DNA of 64,000 nt from Halobaculum sp. CBA1158 (GTDB lineage: Archaea; Halobacteriota; Halobacteria; Halobacteriales; Haloferacaceae). The number at the start of each line of letters is the position of its first letter. Within the stretch, counting starts at the first letter, position 1. Positions 63,227 through 64,000 of this stretch are shown here, one piece after another. The position numbers and the translations under genes were made by a program. Below the pieces are notes generated by a model, which ran no database searches, was not told the DNA's origin, and saw nothing but the letters and a program-made list of their open reading frames with translations. The stretch spans positions 186,001 to 250,000 of the forward strand of contig NZ_CP090372.1 of the NCBI RefSeq assembly GCF_021431925.1, given 5' to 3'.

Positions 63227-64000
63227 TCAGTCGTCCTCTGACTGGACCGCACCGGTGGTCGACTGCGACCTCGACTCCTCGCTCGACCCGTAGAGGACCG
63301 TCTCCTCCTGGAGCAGCACCTGCTGGTAGTTGGCACCGAAGTCCTTGATCAGCGCGAGCATCGCCAGGAAGCAGACGAATGCGAACGGCGTGCCCGTGAT
63401 GATCGCCGCCTGCTGGAGCGTGTTGGCGCTCCCGGTCCCGCCGAGGATCATCAGGATGGCCGCGGTCATTCCCAGGACGACGCCCCAGAAGATGCGGTTG
63501 AGGTTCGACGGCTTGGCCTTGCCGCCGGTCGTCATCATCGAGACGGCCAGCGTCGAGGAGTCGGCCGACGTGATGAAGAACGTCGTCACGAGGATCAAGA
63601 ACACGTAGATCAGTATCGACCCGATCGGGATCGATATCGAGGCTCCCCCGAGGTTCAACGTGAACGACAGCGCCTGGAAGAGGATGAACCCGGACACTTC
63701 CGCGCCGGCCTCGCCCGACAACACCGCGCCGAAGTCCGCGATGCCGTTGTGTTGTGCCCAGACGGCGGTGCCGCCCACGAACGTGAACCACGGGATCGTG
63801 GCCCCGGACGTCGCGACGATCCCCGTGAAGGCGACCTCCCGGACGGTGCGTCCCTTGGAGATGCGGGCGATGAACAGGCCCGCGAAGGGGGACCACGAGA
63901 GCGCCCACGCCCAGTAGAACACCGTCCACGCGTTCATCCAACTCGTCGCCGCCGAGTCACCCGCTCCCATCGGCCCCGCGCCGGTGAAGAGGCTCATCGA
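63227..64000 (-). CDS. BCCT-family transporter (N-terminal part missing)
   Basis: The visible C-terminal part, about 257 residues, reads into the window end. NAWTVFYWAWALSWSPFAGL followed by FIARISKGRTVREV is the BCCT helix-8 signature with its aromatic box, and SADSSTLAVSMMTTGG is typical of the following helices. BCCT carriers import betaine, ectoine and carnitine, often with sodium. It is on the same strand as the aminotransferase, which follows 135 bases downstream. It probably feeds the catabolic cluster. Confidence 0.92.
   Translation of the reverse strand, partial: SMSLFTGAGPMGAGDSAATSWMNAWTVFYWAWALSWSPFAGLFIARISKGRTVREVAFTGIVATSGATIPWFTFVGGTAVWAQHNGIADFGAVLSGEAGAEVSGFILFQALSFTLNLGGASISIPIGSILIYVFLILVTTFFITSADSSTLAVSMMTTGGKAKPSNLNRIFWGVVLGMTAAILMILGGTGSANTLQQAAIITGTPFAFVCFLAMLALIKDFGANYQQVLLQEETVLYGSSEESRSQSTTGAVQSEDD

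Overview
The window is from a high-GC, acidic-proteome haloarchaeon (class Halobacteria; a Haloferacales relative is a guess). The evidence is haloarchaeal-type proteins throughout (HalOD1 and DUF7344-like regulators, halocyanin, Orc1/Cdc6, TRAM protein, Tat lipoproteins), Asp/Glu-rich sequences, archaeal TATA boxes about 25-30 nt upstream of start codons with no leader, and very tight gene packing. No rRNA, tRNA, CRISPR array or intact insertion sequence was seen.

Layout. 1-6.6 kb: one minus-strand iron/siderophore uptake operon (two tandem Tat-lipoprotein binding proteins, a thioredoxin-reductase-like flavoprotein, a FecCD permease, a FecE ATPase, then an ABC exporter cut by the window edge). 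Its promoter carries two DtxR-type iron boxes. 6.6-19.9 kb: HEAT/zinc-ribbon protein, tyrosine recombinase, LUD protein, a large sensor kinase, DMT transporter, CBS protein, membrane proteins, a VOC dioxygenase, and a HalOD1/DUF7344-like regulator pair. 20.3-30.9 kb: a double-domain NAD synthetase, a regulator, photolyase with a PCNA-binding-like tail, KatG, endonuclease III, an MFS transporter preceded by a short coupled ORF, and an HSL-type hydrolase.

30.9-41.3 kb is a replicon-maintenance region. It has a ParA ATPase with an acidic partner gene and an upstream field of phased 9-bp repeats and palindromes that looks like a centromere. About 5 kb further on is an Orc1/Cdc6 gene flanked on both sides by about 13 copies of a 19-bp box (consensus CMCCAYNATGTCCGCTGTT), many in inverted pairs around an AT-rich unwinding region: a replication origin. 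Between them lie a small flavoprotein, a MarR-like regulator, a peroxiredoxin, and a glutamine-rich disordered protein overlapping an Hsp20 gene. TRAM, coiled-coil and UspA genes follow the origin.

41.5-49.9 kb: a membrane protein/winged-helix pair, a multicopper oxidase, a CNNM/CorC-type protein, a divergent Brp-like/CrtI-like carotenoid pair, and an FNT channel fused to two UspA domains. 50-53.3 kb: two radical-SAM/SPASM enzymes resembling the alternative heme pathway enzymes AhbD and AhbC/NirJ, a halocyanin, and a small PaaB-like partner protein. 53.4-64 kb: a catabolic cluster (ectoine-hydrolase-like M24 protein, M20 deacylase, threonine-dehydratase-like enzyme, two class III aminotransferases, tungsten aldehyde oxidoreductase, 2-hydroxyacid dehydrogenase, BCCT transporter cut by the window end). 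It reads as uptake and breakdown of ectoine/hydroxyectoine or a related compatible solute. Its promoters share TGTGTA/TACACA motifs.

Family assignments come from motif recognition, not database searches.
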